Source: a bacterium
Lineage (GTDB): Bacteria; Hydrothermota; UBA3072; JAPDKE01
DNA: 51,282 nt
NCBI GenBank assembly: GCA_029258725.1
Contig: JAPDKE010000046.1
Location: 1-51,282 of the forward strand
Reading direction: 5' to 3'
The first letter of the stretch is position 1; each line of letters starts with the position of its first letter. Below are positions 1 through 8,071 of the stretch, piece after piece. The translations under genes were made by a program, and so were the position numbers. The notes under the pieces were generated by a model, which did not search any database, was not told the DNA's origin, and worked only from the letters and a program-made list of their open reading frames with translations.

Positions 1-2
1 AC

Positions 3-569
3 ACCACTGCTGCTGGTGATACGGACACACTCTGGTTGAGGATGCCCAATCTTCTGTATGCGAGTGAGAAGGAGACCACGATTGCTGTTGGAGAGGAGAT
101 TACGGTTGCTCTTGATACCTTTTATCTCTGGGCTGACAGTTTAGCCTGGCTAACCCCTGATACTCTCATATACGTTACACCCTATGGAGAGGATACTCTC
201 TGGCTGCCTGAGGATTCAAATGTCTTCTACTTAGAGGTTGCATGTCTTGCTGATGAGGATATAGACAACAATGTGATGATGATTCCTGAGGGGATCTCTG
301 AAAAAGAGACCCCTCGTGTAAAGTGGGTATGTGGCGGAAATGTGATTTCGGATGAGTTTACAGGGAGGCTTTCTCTTCCCAGGGAGTGTAATGTTACCAT
401 CGCAATCTACAATGTCGCTGGCAGAGAGGTTTACAGAGAAGATATGGAAATGAGAAGAGGAATAAACGAAGTAAGGATAGATGTGGAGGTGCTCATACCA
501 GGAACTTACTTTTACATAATAAGGGCGCTGGGGAGAGAGACGAAAGGAAGATTTTTAAAAATACGCTAA
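3..569 (+). CDS. 3' end of a secreted protein with a T9SS-type C-terminal sorting domain (partial)
   Basis: The reading frame is open to the left edge of the window, so this is the C-terminal part of a larger protein; the first possible internal start (TTG at 36) is probably not real. The last ~75 residues form a compact beta-rich tail with the pattern NVTIAIYNVAGREV ... G-x-N-E-V ... L-I-P-G-T-Y-F-Y ... G-R-F-L-K-I-R at the extreme C terminus. This is the usual shape of Por-secretion-system (T9SS type A) sorting domains. The upstream part is acidic and rich in beta-strand residues, as in extracellular Ig-like modules. By inference the protein is exported and possibly cell-surface attached. 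No catalytic part is visible. The large exported gene at the right edge of the window is a candidate for a similar tail, but its 3' end is not seen. Confidence 0.75.
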   Translation, partial: TTAAGDTDTLWLRMPNLLYASEKETTIAVGEEITVALDTFYLWADSLAWLTPDTLIYVTPYGEDTLWLPEDSNVFYLEVACLADEDIDNNVMMIPEGISEKETPRVKWVCGGNVISDEFTGRLSLPRECNVTIAIYNVAGREVYREDMEMRRGINEVRIDVEVLIPGTYFYIIRALGRETKGRFLKIR

Positions 570-573
570 GGGT

Positions 574-641
574 CGCCCGGTCTTTTTACCCGAGATGGAA
601 AAGGGGAACAGCCATGCTCCTTTCTGCTTTTATTCCGGGCG
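574..641. other. Inverted repeat between convergent genes, possible structured RNA or terminator
   Basis: CGCCCGG at 574-580 pairs with CCGGGCG at 635-641. Inside it, 600-606 can pair with 617-623 around a 10-nt loop, giving a two-level hairpin. It lies just after the stop of the gene ending at 569 and before the 3' end of recO on the other strand. There is no clean U-tract directly after the outer stem on either strand. It could be a bidirectional terminator or a small structured RNA; I do not recognise a known RNA family in it. Confidence 0.3.
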
Positions 642-701
642 GGAGATTCAGGTTTTAAGAATTGTTAGAAGAGAGAAAAGCTGGATACCAGCGAGAGGAA
701 A

Positions 702-1337
702 TCAGTCAATATCCCCATGTATCTGAATATCACGCAAAGGCACAGATTTCAACCCTGCGTATTTTTTTCCATAATCCACAATCTTTCTTTCAATTATTTT
801 TCTCCCTTTGGATGAAAGGGAGTTCCAGGTGGAGAATACACCTGAAGACAGTTCCTTCAATATCTTTCTTTCATCCCCTTCAAGATTTATCTCCTTATTG
901 TGCAACATTCCAACACCAAGGTTGTGATAGAGGGAGAGAAGGAAGTAAAAGAGCGCCCCCTTTTCTCTTTTCAACAATCTCAATGCAGTTAAAAACAGAT
1001 TGTAAATCCTTTCATCCCTTCCGTGAACCGTATCCTTCACAGCAGCCACCATAAAAGATGCAGCCCAGAACCTTTCAAGATTCTCTTTCAACTCCTCCAT
1101 CCCATCAAGAAGGGTTGCATCGGATACATACTGGACATCCCTCCTTTCGCTTGAGTAAATCACAAACTCGCTCACACACAGAAAATCCAGTGCACCACCA
1201 AACCTGCTTCCAGGTCTTCTCGCTCCCTTTGCCACGGCACTTATCCTTCCAAGACGCCGTGTGAATAAATCAAGCATGAGACTCGTTTCCCTCAATTCCT
1301 TCCGGCCCAGGACCACCCCGTCTGTCTTGACTATCAT
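702..1337 (-). CDS. recO: DNA repair protein RecO
   Basis: RecO helps load RecA at single-strand gaps in the RecFOR pathway. The N terminus (MIVKTDGVVLGRKELRETS ... LDLFTRRLGRISAVAKGARRPGSRFGGAL) is the typical OB-fold domain with the K-G-x-R-R segment. The helical C-terminal domain follows. At 211 residues it is somewhat short for the family (usually ~230-250), and the four-cysteine zinc motif found in many RecO proteins is absent; the only cysteine is near residue 54. The gene is last in the phoH-ybeY-type operon, and its start overlaps the mgtE stop by 4 nt. recO at the end of a phoH/ybeY/CorC cluster is a common bacterial arrangement, which supports the call. Confidence 0.9.
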   Translation of the reverse strand: MIVKTDGVVLGRKELRETSLMLDLFTRRLGRISAVAKGARRPGSRFGGALDFLCVSEFVIYSSERRDVQYVSDATLLDGMEELKENLERFWAASFMVAAVKDTVHGRDERIYNLFLTALRLLKREKGALFYFLLSLYHNLGVGMLHNKEINLEGDERKILKELSSGVFSTWNSLSSKGRKIIERKIVDYGKKYAGLKSVPLRDIQIHGDID

Positions 1338-2632
1338 AAGAAAATCCTCACAAGACCAAAAAGAGTGAAGTATCCAAAGATATCAGTTATTGCGGTTATT
1401 ATTATGTTTGAACCAAGTGCCGGATCAAGACCAAACTGCTTTAAAAGAATGGGAATAAGAACACCAACCGCAGCCCCGGTCAGAAAGTTGAGTCCTATGC
1501 TCAGCCACACAATCAAACCAAACACAGGATTTCCGCCCAGGAGATACGCGTTAATCGCAACAAAAACACCAACGGCAATACTGAGAAGCAAACTCACACC
1601 GCATTTTTTTAAGAGGATGGGAACTGCATCCCTCACAGTTATCTCTCCCATCGCAATCGCCCTTACAACAATGGTCAGGGTCTGGATTGCAACATTTCCT
1701 CCCATTCCTGCAACAACGGGCATGAATGCGGCTGCTATTGCATAGTGACCTATCACATCCCTGAAAAGACTCACAACAACCGAAGCAATGGTTGCGGTTA
1801 TGAGATTTATATAAAGCCATGGAAGTCTCAAAAGGAAAGAACGGATGGGAGGTGTGAATGCTCCCTCTCTTACGTCGAGTCCTCCAAAGTGGAGCATGTC
1901 TTCCGTTGCCTCTTCCTCAATAACATCCACGATATCGTCAACCGTAACAACTCCTCTTATCCTTCCGTATGAATCAACAACCGGTATCTCAAGCAAATCA
2001 TACTTTGCAACCTTCCTTGCAACCTCCTCCTGGTCCTCAAGCAGGTGTGCAGTAACAGGTTCCCTCTTTATCTTTTTTATCCTGGTCTTCGGGTCTGAGA
2101 GAATCAAATCATGCAGTGTAACCCATCCTTTAAGTTTCCCATCCCTGTCCACGACATAAACATAATTGAAATCCTCAAGTTTCTTCTCCCTCAAAATCTT
2201 TACAGCCCTCCCAACCGTAACATTTTCGGGAACTGCAGGAAAATCCGGTCTCATCAATCCACCTGCAGTTGCAGGTGGATAGGAAAGGAGGGGTTCTATT
2301 TTTTCCCTTTCCTCTATAAGCCCGACAACCTTCTCCCTCTCCCTTGAGGGAAGTTCCTCGACCAGGTCAACAGCATCGTCTATATCCATCTCGGAAGCAA
2401 GTTCCGAGATTTCTCTCTCTGAAAGACATTTCAGAATCAGATGAAGGGAATAGTCGTCAAGTTCAAGGATTGTATCCGCCGCCTTGTCAACATCAAGCAG
2501 TTTGAAAATCTCTATCTTTTTATCCCCGTCCGCATGGGAGATTATGCGTGCAATGTCAGATGGGTGGAGGGATTCAAGTTCTTTTTTTGCCTCCTTATAC
2601 CTTCCCTCCTCAATGAGTTTCAAAACCCTCAT
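1334..2632 (-). CDS. mgtE: Magnesium transporter MgtE
   Basis: MgtE is an inner-membrane Mg2+ channel gated by its own cytoplasmic domains. The 432-residue protein shows the family order: an N-terminal helical superhelix domain (about residues 1-125), a CBS pair (about 130-250, containing GGLMRPDFPAV and GVVTVDDIVDVIEEEATED), a linker helix, then five membrane segments. The segment FMPVVAGMGGNVAIQTLT carries the conserved P-x-x-x-G-M-G-G-N-x-x-x-Q pore/TM2 signature. The length is normal. Its start overlaps the stop of the YitT-family gene by 4 nt and its stop overlaps recO by 4 nt, so it is translationally coupled. Two CNNM/CorC-type proteins are encoded just upstream in the same operon, making this a divalent-cation-rich cluster. 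Confidence 0.93.
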   Translation of the reverse strand: MRVLKLIEEGRYKEAKKELESLHPSDIARIISHADGDKKIEIFKLLDVDKAADTILELDDYSLHLILKCLSEREISELASEMDIDDAVDLVEELPSREREKVVGLIEEREKIEPLLSYPPATAGGLMRPDFPAVPENVTVGRAVKILREKKLEDFNYVYVVDRDGKLKGWVTLHDLILSDPKTRIKKIKREPVTAHLLEDQEEVARKVAKYDLLEIPVVDSYGRIRGVVTVDDIVDVIEEEATEDMLHFGGLDVREGAFTPPIRSFLLRLPWLYINLITATIASVVVSLFRDVIGHYAIAAAFMPVVAGMGGNVAIQTLTIVVRAIAMGEITVRDAVPILLKKCGVSLLLSIAVGVFVAINAYLLGGNPVFGLIVWLSIGLNFLTGAAVGVLIPILLKQFGLDPALGSNIIITAITDIFGYFTLFGLVRIFL

Positions 2633-3474
2633 TCTTTCCTCCTGGGAAATCCTTTGCCAAGAACCTCGTGAACGTCTGATATTACAATGAATGCCTCAGG
2701 GTCTTCCTCCTCAACTATCTCCTTTATTCTCTCCTCCTGTCTCCTGTGAATCACACAGAATATAACCCCCCTCCTCTCCTGCGTGAACATCCCCTTACCC
2801 TCAAGCAGAGTGGCTCCTCTTTTTAATTCTTTCATTATCCTCTCCCCTATCTTCTTCTCCCTATTGGTGAATATGTAAACCGCCTTTGCATAATCCCTTC
2901 CTTCCAGAATTATATCTATCATCTTGGATGAGATGAAAAGGGCAATGTAACCCAGGAGGGCAAGTTCGTATGTCCTGAAGGTCCAGGCAGAAAGTAAGAT
3001 AACAAAAGAATCTATTATGAGTATGGATACCCCGGTTGAGAGTCCGGTGTACCTGTTCATTATTCTTCCAAGAATGTCCGTTCCTCCAGTACTTCCCTTC
3101 CCCTTGAGAACAAACCCGAGCCCTGCACCAAGAAGCATTCCCCCATAAACCGAGGCAATAACGGAGTTTTCAGTTATCGCCCCCATGTGAAGGACGCGCT
3201 GGAAAAATTCAGGAAAAAGGGAAAGAAGCACTGTTCCAAGGATGGTCTTCAATCCAAAATCTATCCCGAGAACCCTCACACCCCATAAGAAAATGGGAAC
3301 ATTCAGGGCAAAATAGCTCACACCAAAAGGAACCTTTAAGGTATGATAGAGCACAATGGAAACCCCGCTCACACCACCGGGACTTATCCTGAAGGGAATA
3401 AGAAAAAGAACATAACCCAGGGAGGCAATTGCACTCCCTCCGGCAAGAAAGAGAATGTCCTTCAAAATCTTCAT
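2629..3474 (-). CDS. YitT-family (DUF161/DUF2179) membrane protein
   Basis: The protein has 281 residues. The N-terminal ~200 residues contain five or six membrane segments with the family's glycine-rich signatures: FLIPFRISPGGVSGVSIVL near residues 25-45, and GLGFVLKGKGSTGGTDILG near 115-135. The C-terminal ~80 residues form the soluble DUF2179 domain (AVYIFTNREKKIGERIMKEL ... GVIFCVIHRRQEERIKEIV ... AFIVISDVHEVLGKGF). YitT proteins are widespread inner-membrane proteins of uncertain function, proposed as transporters. Both ends overlap neighbouring genes by 4 nt, so it is fully embedded in the operon. Family assignment is firm; the biochemical role is not known. Confidence 0.88.
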   Translation of the reverse strand: MKILKDILFLAGGSAIASLGYVLFLIPFRISPGGVSGVSIVLYHTLKVPFGVSYFALNVPIFLWGVRVLGIDFGLKTILGTVLLSLFPEFFQRVLHMGAITENSVIASVYGGMLLGAGLGFVLKGKGSTGGTDILGRIMNRYTGLSTGVSILIIDSFVILLSAWTFRTYELALLGYIALFISSKMIDIILEGRDYAKAVYIFTNREKKIGERIMKELKRGATLLEGKGMFTQERRGVIFCVIHRRQEERIKEIVEEEDPEAFIVISDVHEVLGKGFPRRKE

Positions 3475-4628
3475 TCCACCTTTACCTTTTTTATCCTTTT
3501 TTCTGATGCGTCCAGAACGGTGAATTTTATCCCCCCTATTTCTATGGTTTCACCCTCATCCGGTATCCTTCCAGTATGCTCCATTATCAAACCTGCAACC
3601 GTTCCCTTCCCGGGCAGTTCCTTTTCAACAAGTTTTTCAAGGTCCTCAACCTTGAACTCACCGCTTATTATGTACTCTCCTTTCTTCAGCAACCTTGGAT
3701 GCTCCGCCATCTCACTCACTATCTCGGTTATTATATCCTCCATCGTGACTATCCCGGCAGTCCCTCCATACTCGTCAATTACAACCGCCATCCTGTTTAT
3801 ATCGTCCTTCAATTCAAGCAAAACCTCCTCACACGTCTTATCCTCGGGAACAAACTTCACGGGCTTGAGGTAGGAGAGCACACTCTTCCCATTTCCATAA
3901 AGAATATCAAGTATATTAACTACTCCTATCACATTGTCAATACTTCCATCGTAAACCGGAAACCTGGTGTGCCCCGTTTTTTTAACCACTTCCTTCAGTT
4001 CCTCAAGACTTATATCCTTCTCAACAGCCTTTATCCTCACCCGTGGAACCATAACGTCCCTAACAGGTCTTGACACTATCTCCATCACCTCCTCTATCAT
4101 TCTCAGGGCCTCAGGTGAAAGTCCCCCTTCAAGTTCAGCCTCCTTGAGTGCAACCACCATCTCCCTTTTGGAAAATCTTTCCCTGTCAGGGGAGGTCCTG
4201 AAAATGGCAAGAAAAATCCTTGAAAGTCCGTAGGTGAGGAAGATTATGGGATAGAGGAGGAAGTAGAAGAAGTAAAGAACCCTTGAATTTGTTACCGCAA
4301 CCCTTTCCGGAAACCTTAAAGTAAGACTCTTGGGGATGGTCTCACCGAACACAAGAAGAATAACAGTTGAAAGGACAATGGATAAGAATGGCTCTTTCAC
4401 CAGCCTGTGGAAAAGAAGGGAGAATGAAATTATGGAAAGGTTCGTTCCCACGAGGACAGCAGGAAGGAATATCTCAGGATGGAAGTAGAGTTCCTTTGCA
4501 AATCCGTATTTTCTGCTGCGCCTTGAAAGATAGAATATCCTGGATGCCCTGGAGGCGACCAGTGCCATCTCGGTGGATGTAAAGAAGGCGGTGAGAAGCA
4601 AAAAGAAAAGGAGCCCTATGAGTATCAT
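3471..4628 (-). CDS. CNNM/CorC/HlyC-family transmembrane protein with CBS pair (second copy)
   Basis: The family's domains appear in order in 385 residues: an N-terminal DUF21/CNNM membrane domain (about 1-170) with the signature FGETIPKSLTLRFPE; a CBS pair (about 190-305) including the start VRDVMVPRVRIKAV; and a C-terminal CorC_HlyC domain (about 315-385). The motif DEYGGTAGIVTMEDIITEIV is highly conserved in the family. Members are linked to Mg2+/Co2+ efflux or homeostasis. It sits directly after a paralogue of the same architecture, with 4-nt overlaps on both sides. Consecutive paralogues of unequal sequence suggest an old duplication rather than a recent one. Substrate is inferred from family and from the nearby mgtE. 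Confidence 0.9.
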   Translation of the reverse strand: MILIGLLFFLLLTAFFTSTEMALVASRASRIFYLSRRSRKYGFAKELYFHPEIFLPAVLVGTNLSIISFSLLFHRLVKEPFLSIVLSTVILLVFGETIPKSLTLRFPERVAVTNSRVLYFFYFLLYPIIFLTYGLSRIFLAIFRTSPDRERFSKREMVVALKEAELEGGLSPEALRMIEEVMEIVSRPVRDVMVPRVRIKAVEKDISLEELKEVVKKTGHTRFPVYDGSIDNVIGVVNILDILYGNGKSVLSYLKPVKFVPEDKTCEEVLLELKDDINRMAVVIDEYGGTAGIVTMEDIITEIVSEMAEHPRLLKKGEYIISGEFKVEDLEKLVEKELPGKGTVAGLIMEHTGRIPDEGETIEIGGIKFTVLDASEKRIKKVKVE

Positions 4629-5773
4629 CTCTTTGTCACCTTCACCTTTTCTATCTTCCTTCCCCTCACACTCTCTATGGTAAATATGAGTTCGTGATAG
4701 GAGTAGGTTTCTCCTTCCCTGGGGACCCTTCCAAGCAAAGAGTAAATGAGTCCTGCAACCGTGTTGTAGTCACCCCTGGGTAGTTCTATTCCCAGGAGTT
4801 CCTCAAGTTCCTTTATCTCCATCTCGCCATCCACCAGGTATCCATCGGGCAGAACCTGATAGAGTGTCTCCCAGGAGTACTTTCCAAGTGCCTCGGCAAA
4901 AAGGTCCTCCATCTGAACAAGCCCCTCTGTTCCACCGTATTCATCCACAACCACCGCACATTTTTCCCTTTTTCTGTGGAAGAGTTCCAGAATTTCCCTT
5001 GAGGATGCCTCCTCAGGAATAAATATTGCAGGTTTCATAACGTCCTTAACAGTCTTTCCTCCGGATGCAAATATGTCCTTTGCATGGAGAATCCCAACAA
5101 CATTATCCCTCGTTCCACGGTAAACAAGAGCCCTTTCCGTTCTTGCCCTCCTTATGGTCTCAAGTGCCTGGTCAACGGATGCGTTTTCAGGAACAAACAG
5201 GATATTAACCCTCGGGACCATAAGGTCCCTTGCCTTTTTCTCAACAAGGGAAAGTATCCCCTTGAAAAGAACTGCCTCTGTCTCCCTCACAACCCCTCTC
5301 TCCTTCCCCATCTCAACAAGCATCTCTATGTCCTTCAGCGTAATCTTTTCCTTCCTTCCCCCCTTTATCCTTCCCTGCATGATATTTATAAGCCATGAAA
5401 CAGGGAAAAGAACAAAGTGAACCGGGAGAAGCAGGGGGGAGGAGAAGAGGGAAAATCTTTCAGCATGGTAAACTGCTATCATCTTCGGGGTTATCTCACC
5501 TGCTATAAGGATAATGAAGGTTATAATGAAGGTCTGGTAAAGGAAGGAGAGTTTGATTGCGTCCTCAAAATATGTGGAAAAAGCAATGTTTACGAATGTA
5601 TTTGCGAGTATGATTGATATGAGGAGAACCGATGGATTGCGTGTTATTAATCCGAGTATTTTCCCGATTTTTCCCTTCCTTGAAAGAAAGAGTATTCTCC
5701 ATGAGGGGAGTGAAAATATTGCGGTTTCTGATGCGGAGAAGAAGAAGGAAAGTAAGAGAAACAGGAATATCAT
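4625..5773 (-). CDS. CNNM/CorC/HlyC-family transmembrane protein with CBS pair (first copy)
   Basis: This 382-residue paralogue has the same layout: a DUF21/CNNM membrane domain (about 1-165, with ITPKMIAVYHAERFS), a CBS pair starting at ARDLMVPRVNILFV, then the strongly conserved VVVDEYGGTEGLVQMEDLFAEALG and a CorC_HlyC C-terminal domain ending near VRGRKIEKVKVTKR. It follows ybeY with a 4-nt overlap and is followed by the second copy with a 4-nt overlap. In many bacteria a CorC-type gene follows ybeY, so this copy probably holds the ancestral position. The likely role is divalent cation handling at the inner membrane, by family inference. Confidence 0.9.
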   Translation of the reverse strand: MIFLFLLLSFFFSASETAIFSLPSWRILFLSRKGKIGKILGLITRNPSVLLISIILANTFVNIAFSTYFEDAIKLSFLYQTFIITFIILIAGEITPKMIAVYHAERFSLFSSPLLLPVHFVLFPVSWLINIMQGRIKGGRKEKITLKDIEMLVEMGKERGVVRETEAVLFKGILSLVEKKARDLMVPRVNILFVPENASVDQALETIRRARTERALVYRGTRDNVVGILHAKDIFASGGKTVKDVMKPAIFIPEEASSREILELFHRKREKCAVVVDEYGGTEGLVQMEDLFAEALGKYSWETLYQVLPDGYLVDGEMEIKELEELLGIELPRGDYNTVAGLIYSLLGRVPREGETYSYHELIFTIESVRGRKIEKVKVTKR

Positions 5774-6162
5774 AGTTTTGAGAGATAGTACCTTTCCTTC
5801 TCCCTCATCTTTTTCCTCTCCTCCTCGGTCCTGTCCCCGTATCCTGCAAGATGGAGGACACCATGTGCGGTTAAAAGCAAAAGTTCTTCTTCAAGTGTCT
5901 GTCCGTATTGGGCTGCCTGTCTTTTTGCAGTATCAATGGATATGTAAATATCACCTATTATTCCATGTTCGTGGATGGGAAATGCTATAACATCCGTTGG
6001 TCTGTCCCTTCCGAGATACCTTTTATTGAGTTCCCTTATTTCTCTATCCCCAACAAATGTAATGCTCACCTCCCCATCCAGTCCCTCTTCCTGGAGGATG
6101 AGTTTTGCAAGGCGCTCTACCTTTCTTTTCCCGCGGGAGAGATTATTCACCCAGACCTTCAT
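5770..6162 (-). CDS. ybeY: Endoribonuclease YbeY (rRNA maturation), unusual third metal-ligand position
   Basis: YbeY is a single-strand endoribonuclease that helps 16S rRNA 3'-end maturation and ribosome quality control. The 130-residue protein has the expected core: V-G-D-x-E-I-R-E-L-N-x-x-Y-L-G-R-D-R-P-T-D-V-x-x-F, then GDIYISIDTAKRQA, then the metal site. The family motif is H-G-x-L-H-L-x-G-Y-D-H. Here it reads HGVLHLAGYGDRTEEE, so the position of the third histidine is aspartate with arginine after it. I checked the codons on the minus strand and see no frameshift. The start overlaps the 7TM-HD gene by 20 nt. Operon context (phoH, HD protein, CorC, recO) is classic for ybeY. Confidence 0.93.
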   Translation of the reverse strand: MKVWVNNLSRGKRKVERLAKLILQEEGLDGEVSITFVGDREIRELNKRYLGRDRPTDVIAFPIHEHGIIGDIYISIDTAKRQAAQYGQTLEEELLLLTAHGVLHLAGYGDRTEEERKKMREKERYYLSKL

Positions 6163-8071
6163 AGTCTATCCGCTCATGTCTTGAACCGCAGAGGAAGGGA
6201 TAAAATACCTCTTTTATCTTCTCTATATCCTTTAAAGATAATCCTGAATTGTCCATCTGATGGTCCTTTACTTTTTCATCAACAATTTTTTCTATCAACG
6301 CCTTTATTTTTTCAGGTGCTGGTTCCTCAAGGCTCCTTGCCGCAGCCTCAACAGAATCAGCAAGCATGACAACTGCGGATTCCCGGGATGATGGAACTGG
6401 TCCAGGATACCTGAACTCCTTCTCATCCACTTCCCCATTCTCTCTTTTCTCCTTCTCATAAAATGCCCTTATCAGGGTTGTTCCATGGTGCTCTCTTATT
6501 ATCCGGATTATCTCCTCGGGGAGCCTTTCCTTCCTTGCAAGTTCAACCCCATCCTTTACATGGGATTTGAGAATGATTGCGGAGGTCCTGGGAGAAAGTC
6601 TGTCGTGTGGATTTCTTCCGGTTGAATTTTCAATGAAGAACTCCGGTCTTTTTATCTTACCTATGTCGTGATAATATCCTCCAACCCTTGCAAGGAGGGA
6701 ATTTGCTCCTATTGCCTCACATGCTGCCTCTGCAAGAGCACCAACTATAAGGGAATGATTGAATGTTCCAGGTGCCTCCATTGCAAGCCTTCTCAAAATT
6801 GGACGGTTCAGGTCTGAAAGTTCAAGGTAGGTGAGGTTGGTTGTGAGATGGAACAATCTTTCAAAAACAGGTAAAAATCCAAGTGTGAGCAAAACAGAAC
6901 CAAGGGTATTGAGGACGCAGAACCCTGAAGCCTTCAGAATTTCCAAAACCCTCATTCCCCTTACGAGTTCCACGGATACCATGGAAATAAGGAGGATAAA
7001 AAATATCACTATTCCGGAATAGTAGAACTCTGCCCTGTGCCTCAATTTTCTTACTTCTATTCCTCCACCTATTCCGGTGAGGGTGAGAATGAAGGGAATG
7101 TAGGAGCGGAGACCTGTGAAGAGAAGAAGGGACATGGAGAGGAAGAGGGAGCCTATTATCCCGAGTTCAAAATCGGAAAGGAGTGTTAAAGTAAGACCTG
7201 CAAATCCAAGTGGAAGAATGTAAAAGGCAAAGGGATTGTCAAGCAGGGTTGTTATCCTTGCAATGAAAAGAATTATCAAGGATACGAAGAATATGAGGAG
7301 AATATGCCTGAGGGAGTCCAGAATTTCTTTTTTCTTGAAGTAGAGATAGAAGTAGAGGAAGGAAACAAGGAATATAAGATAGAGAAACTTCCCTGCGTAT
7401 ACCTTTATCTCCCTTTTCCCCCTCCTCGCCTCCTCAAGGGACCTGAGTTTCTCCTCCACCTCCTCGGTGACAACATCGTGTGCCCTTATTATCATCTCGC
7501 CTTTAAGAACCCTTCCCTTGTAGGGAGAAACCTTATCACCTGCCTCCTTCCTCCTTCTTTCGGTCTCAACCAGGTCAACCCTGAGGTTTGGTGTGAGCAT
7601 GTAAAAAAGGGTGTCTATCTTGGGGTCTTTTATCTCTGAAAGCCTGCGTTTTGCCTCTGAAAGTGTAAGGATACTGTCCTTATCAACCATGTATTCTCTT
7701 GAATCCCTCTTTACAACCACCTTTCTCCCGTAGAATGGTGGTATCTCATCCTTTGTTTCAAGAACTCCCTTTGACAGGACCGAGATTATCTTCTTCCTTT
7801 CCTTTTCCGGGAATTTTTTAAGGTACTCCATTATCTCCTCATCTATTCCCGTGTAAACAAGAACAGGTGGAACAAGCATGTATGCCCTTTCCTTTTCAAG
7901 GGCATACTGTTCCTGTGGCTTTTTCACGTAAAAATCACATGGAGCAATTATATCCCTCGGGGCGATATCGCCTTTCTTCAGGTTAAACCGATATCCTGTT
8001 CTCGGTGTTAATAAAAGCACAGAAAGGGAAAATAATACCCCGTACAGGGCTCTCAGGCTCCAGTACCTCAC
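6143..8071 (-). CDS. 7TM-HD membrane phosphohydrolase (PgpH-like, probable c-di-AMP phosphodiesterase)
   Basis: The protein has 642 residues. It shows an N-terminal membrane anchor, an exported 7TMR-HDED domain (about residues 30-215), a block of about seven membrane segments (about 225-415), and a cytoplasmic HD domain (about 435-600). The HD-domain motifs are FNHSLIVGALAEAA, then YYHDIGKIKRPEFFIEN (HD pair), then H-V-K-D-G-V-E-L-A and EHHGTTLIRAFY. This is the architecture of PgpH, which degrades cyclic di-AMP, and the gene commonly lies between phoH and ybeY, as here. It overlaps phoH by 4 nt and ybeY by 20 nt. No diadenylate cyclase gene is seen in the window. Activity is inferred from the family. 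Confidence 0.9.
   Translation of the reverse strand: MRYWSLRALYGVLFSLSVLLLTPRTGYRFNLKKGDIAPRDIIAPCDFYVKKPQEQYALEKERAYMLVPPVLVYTGIDEEIMEYLKKFPEKERKKIISVLSKGVLETKDEIPPFYGRKVVVKRDSREYMVDKDSILTLSEAKRRLSEIKDPKIDTLFYMLTPNLRVDLVETERRRKEAGDKVSPYKGRVLKGEMIIRAHDVVTEEVEEKLRSLEEARRGKREIKVYAGKFLYLIFLVSFLYFYLYFKKKEILDSLRHILLIFFVSLIILFIARITTLLDNPFAFYILPLGFAGLTLTLLSDFELGIIGSLFLSMSLLLFTGLRSYIPFILTLTGIGGGIEVRKLRHRAEFYYSGIVIFFILLISMVSVELVRGMRVLEILKASGFCVLNTLGSVLLTLGFLPVFERLFHLTTNLTYLELSDLNRPILRRLAMEAPGTFNHSLIVGALAEAACEAIGANSLLARVGGYYHDIGKIKRPEFFIENSTGRNPHDRLSPRTSAIILKSHVKDGVELARKERLPEEIIRIIREHHGTTLIRAFYEKEKRENGEVDEKEFRYPGPVPSSRESAVVMLADSVEAAARSLEEPAPEKIKALIEKIVDEKVKDHQMDNSGLSLKDIEKIKEVFYPFLCGSRHERIDYEGLGE

Noticed and set aside
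571-660. Known riboswitch, SRP RNA or tRNA at the left intergenic region
   Set aside because: None of the signature sequences of these RNAs could be found; only a generic hairpin is supported.
3343-3873. Plus-strand frame (176 aa) antisense to the YitT and CorC-type genes
   Set aside because: Low-complexity Ser/Ile/Phe shadow of conserved genes.
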